Part shown: positions 63,001-64,000 of the stretch, piece by piece
How positions within the stretch are numbered: position 1 is the first letter of the stretch
Layout of the letters: each line of letters begins with the position of its first letter
From: Halisarca cf. caerulea
Lineage: Eukaryota > Porifera > Demospongiae > Chondrillida > Halisarcidae
DNA: 64,000 bases
Reading direction: 5' to 3'
Assembly: GCA_963170055.1 (NCBI GenBank)
Contig: CAUJGJ010000142.1
Span: 124,001-188,000 of the forward strand
Notes under the pieces: generated by a model
Told to the model about the DNA's origin: nothing
Database searches by the model: none
What the model saw: the letters and a program-made list of their open reading frames with translations, nothing else
Program-made: the position numbers and the translations under genes

Positions 63001-64000
63001 ACTACTGTGGGCGTATTTGTGTAGTGTTGGATATGCTGGTGCTAATACCAATATTTGGCACTAGAACCACACACATTCCCAGTGGTCACACATGAAGTTT
63101 CTTAACTGCTGTGGGCGAATTTGTGTAGTGTTGGATATGCTGGTGTTAATACCAATATTTGGTACTAGAACCACACACATTCCCAGTGGACACACATGAA
63201 GTTTCTTAACTGCTGTGGGCGTATTTTGTAGTGTTGGATATGCAGGTGCTAATACCAATATTTGGCACTAGCACCACGCACATTCCCAGTGGACACACAT
63301 GAAGTTTCTTAACTACTGTGGGCGTATTTGTGTAGTGTTGGATATGCTGGTGCTAATACCAATATTTGGCACTAGAACCACACACATTCCCAGTGGACAC
63401 ACATGAAGTTTCTTAACTGCTGTGGGCGAATTTGTGTAGTGTTGGATATGCTGGTGCTAATACCAATATTTGGCACTAGAACCACACACATTCCCAGTGG
63501 ACACACATGAAGTTTCTTAACTGCTGTGGGCGAATTTGTGTAGTGTTGTATATGCTGGTGTTAATGCCAATATTTGGCACTAGAACCACACACATTCCCA
63601 GTGGACACACATGAAGTTTCTTAACTGCTGTGGGCGAATTTGTGTAGTGTTGGATATGCTGGTGTTAATGCCAATATTTGGTACTAGAACCACACACATT
63701 CCCAGTGGACACACATGAAGTTTCTTAACTGCTGTGGGCGTATTTTGTAGTGTTGGATATGCTGGTGCTAATACCAATATTTGGCACTAGCACCACGCTC
63801 ATTCCCAGTGGACGCACATGACCTTTCTGAAGTACTGTAGGCGAATTTGTGTAGTTGTTGATATGCTGGTGCTAATACCAATATTTGGCACTAGCACCAC
63901 GCCCATTACCAGTGGACACACATAACCTTTCTGAACTGCTGTGGGCGTATTTTTGTAGTGTTGGATATGCTGGTGCTAATAGAAATATTTGGCACTAGAA
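60060..64000 (+). repeat. 3322-bp offset copy truncated by the window end
   Basis: The segment from about 60060 (TAATGCCAATATTTGG monomers, then CACGCTCATT, TAGTTGTTG, CACGCCCATTACC, AATAGAAATATT) recurs from about 63382 to the last base of the window at offset 3322, equal to 32 monomers minus 6 bp. The second copy is cut by the window edge, so the array and this higher-order pattern continue to the right. The unit size is close to the 3324-bp unit upstream. Confidence 0.75.
61430..63465 (+). repeat. 1142-bp offset duplication in domain 4 (11 monomers minus 2 bp)
   Basis: AAATATTTGG after AATAG at 61492 recurs at 62634, followed in both by GCTCGTGCTAATACAATATT, TAGGGTTGG, GTGGTCACAC and GGGCGTATTTTGTAG, offset 1142. 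The matching parts are about 61430-62323 and 62572-63465, with about 250 bp between them that match another part of domain 4 (near 58 kb). Minor differences include ACTGCTGTGGG versus ACTCCTGTGGG. Confidence 0.78.

Larger units (their letters stand above)
1..64000 (+). repeat. Tandem satellite array, ~104-bp monomer, fills the window
   Basis: The motif CTGTGGGCGTATTTGTGTAG returns about every 104 bases from base 1 to base 64000, always on the plus strand, giving roughly 615 head-to-tail monomers. No inversion, transposon insertion or non-satellite spacer interrupts it. Most monomers are exactly 104 bp; a few are 103 or 105 bp through single-base indels. Because 104 is not divisible by 3, the reading frame shifts at each monomer and no long open frame can form. 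Consensus G+C is about 44% (46 of 104). The array is cut by both window ends. A eukaryotic heterochromatic satellite is the best reading; centromere function is possible but not shown by the sequence. Species and family name are not recognised. Confidence 0.98.
48401..64000 (+). repeat. Array domain 4: TAGAACCACACAC subfamily
   Basis: Monomers with TAGAACCACACAC replace TAGCACCACGCAC in many copies, often together with GGTGTTAATACC, TTTGGTAC, GGGCGAATTTG, and a one-base-shortened GGGCGTATTTTGTAG that makes 103-bp monomers. Other markers are GCTCGTGCTAATACAATATT, GATGTTCTGTGGG, CTACTTTAAGCG and CACGCCCATT. The zone holds a practically perfect 3324-bp tandem duplication and shorter mosaic copies, and it runs off the right end of the window. 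No gene is present. Confidence 0.75.

Noticed and set aside
680..63777. Many short open frames of 64-99 codons, mostly minus strand, with similar peptides
   Set aside because: All are translations of the same 104-bp monomer in different frames. Length is set by indels and by loss of the TAG in CTAG. Frames shift each monomer, point changes are not confined to third codon positions, and no other gene signal is present.
1..64000. CRISPR array
   Set aside because: Repeats follow each other without unique spacers, the unit is 104 bp, and the variable junction takes only a few recurring forms.
1..64000. CENP-B box in the monomer
   Set aside because: The core pattern NTTCGNNNNANNCGGGN is not present in the consensus or in the variants read. 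A centromere role cannot be argued from this motif.
1..64000. tRNA, rRNA or Pol III promoter elements
   Set aside because: No cloverleaf, no rRNA core sequence and no convincing A-box or B-box pair were seen. Hairpin potential comes only from the 33-bp dyad.
1..64000. Assignment to a named species or satellite family
   Set aside because: I do not recognise the monomer, and no gene is present to place the organism. Any name would be a guess.

Overview
The whole 64 kb window is one uninterrupted tandem satellite array. It is built from a monomer of about 104 bp, so roughly 615 copies, all in the same orientation, at about 44% G+C (counted on the consensus). The array already runs at base 1 and still runs at base 64000, so neither edge is in view. 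I see no gene, RNA gene, transposon, CRISPR array or single-copy spacer. The short open frames, nearly all on the minus strand and under 100 codons, are translations of the repeat itself. This points to a eukaryotic heterochromatic satellite block, possibly centromeric or pericentromeric; the species cannot be told from the sequence.

Monomer anatomy, taking CTGTGGGCG as position 1: a moderately variable left part (1-32); a conserved 33-bp dyad (33-65) made of TGGTGCTA / TAGCACCA arms around an inner CCAA-TAT-TTGG hairpin; a conserved stretch (66-89, CGCACATTCCC then GGACACACATGA); and a junction (90-104) that switches between two main forms, type A (GAAGTTTCTTAACTA or ...ACTG) and type B (GACCTTTCTGAAGTG). 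Minor forms of the junction also occur (GACGTTTCTG, GATCTTTCTG, GAAGTATCTTAACTATT).

Layout: domain 1 (1 to ~5.69 kb) is an older-looking, diverse zone without the GACC junction. Domain 2 (~5.69-41.5 kb) is a homogenised core alternating type A and type B monomers. Domain 3 (~41.5-48.4 kb) is a mixed transition. Domain 4 (~48.4-64 kb) is marked by TAGAACCACACAC monomers and by 103-bp monomers.

Above the monomer there is a hierarchy of segmental tandem duplications whose offsets are whole numbers of monomers plus a few bases: 312, 832, 1038, 1041, 1142, 1144 (twice), 1769, 2184, 2289, 2387, 3324, 3329 and about 4994 bp. Above these is a ~20.2 kb offset linking 5.85-14.2 kb with 26.03-34.3 kb. 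Several copies are almost identical (3324 and 3329 bp), which implies recent amplification or an assembly problem. The first ~600 bp share rare variants with domains 3 and 4 but not with the core, as if the core expanded inside an older array.
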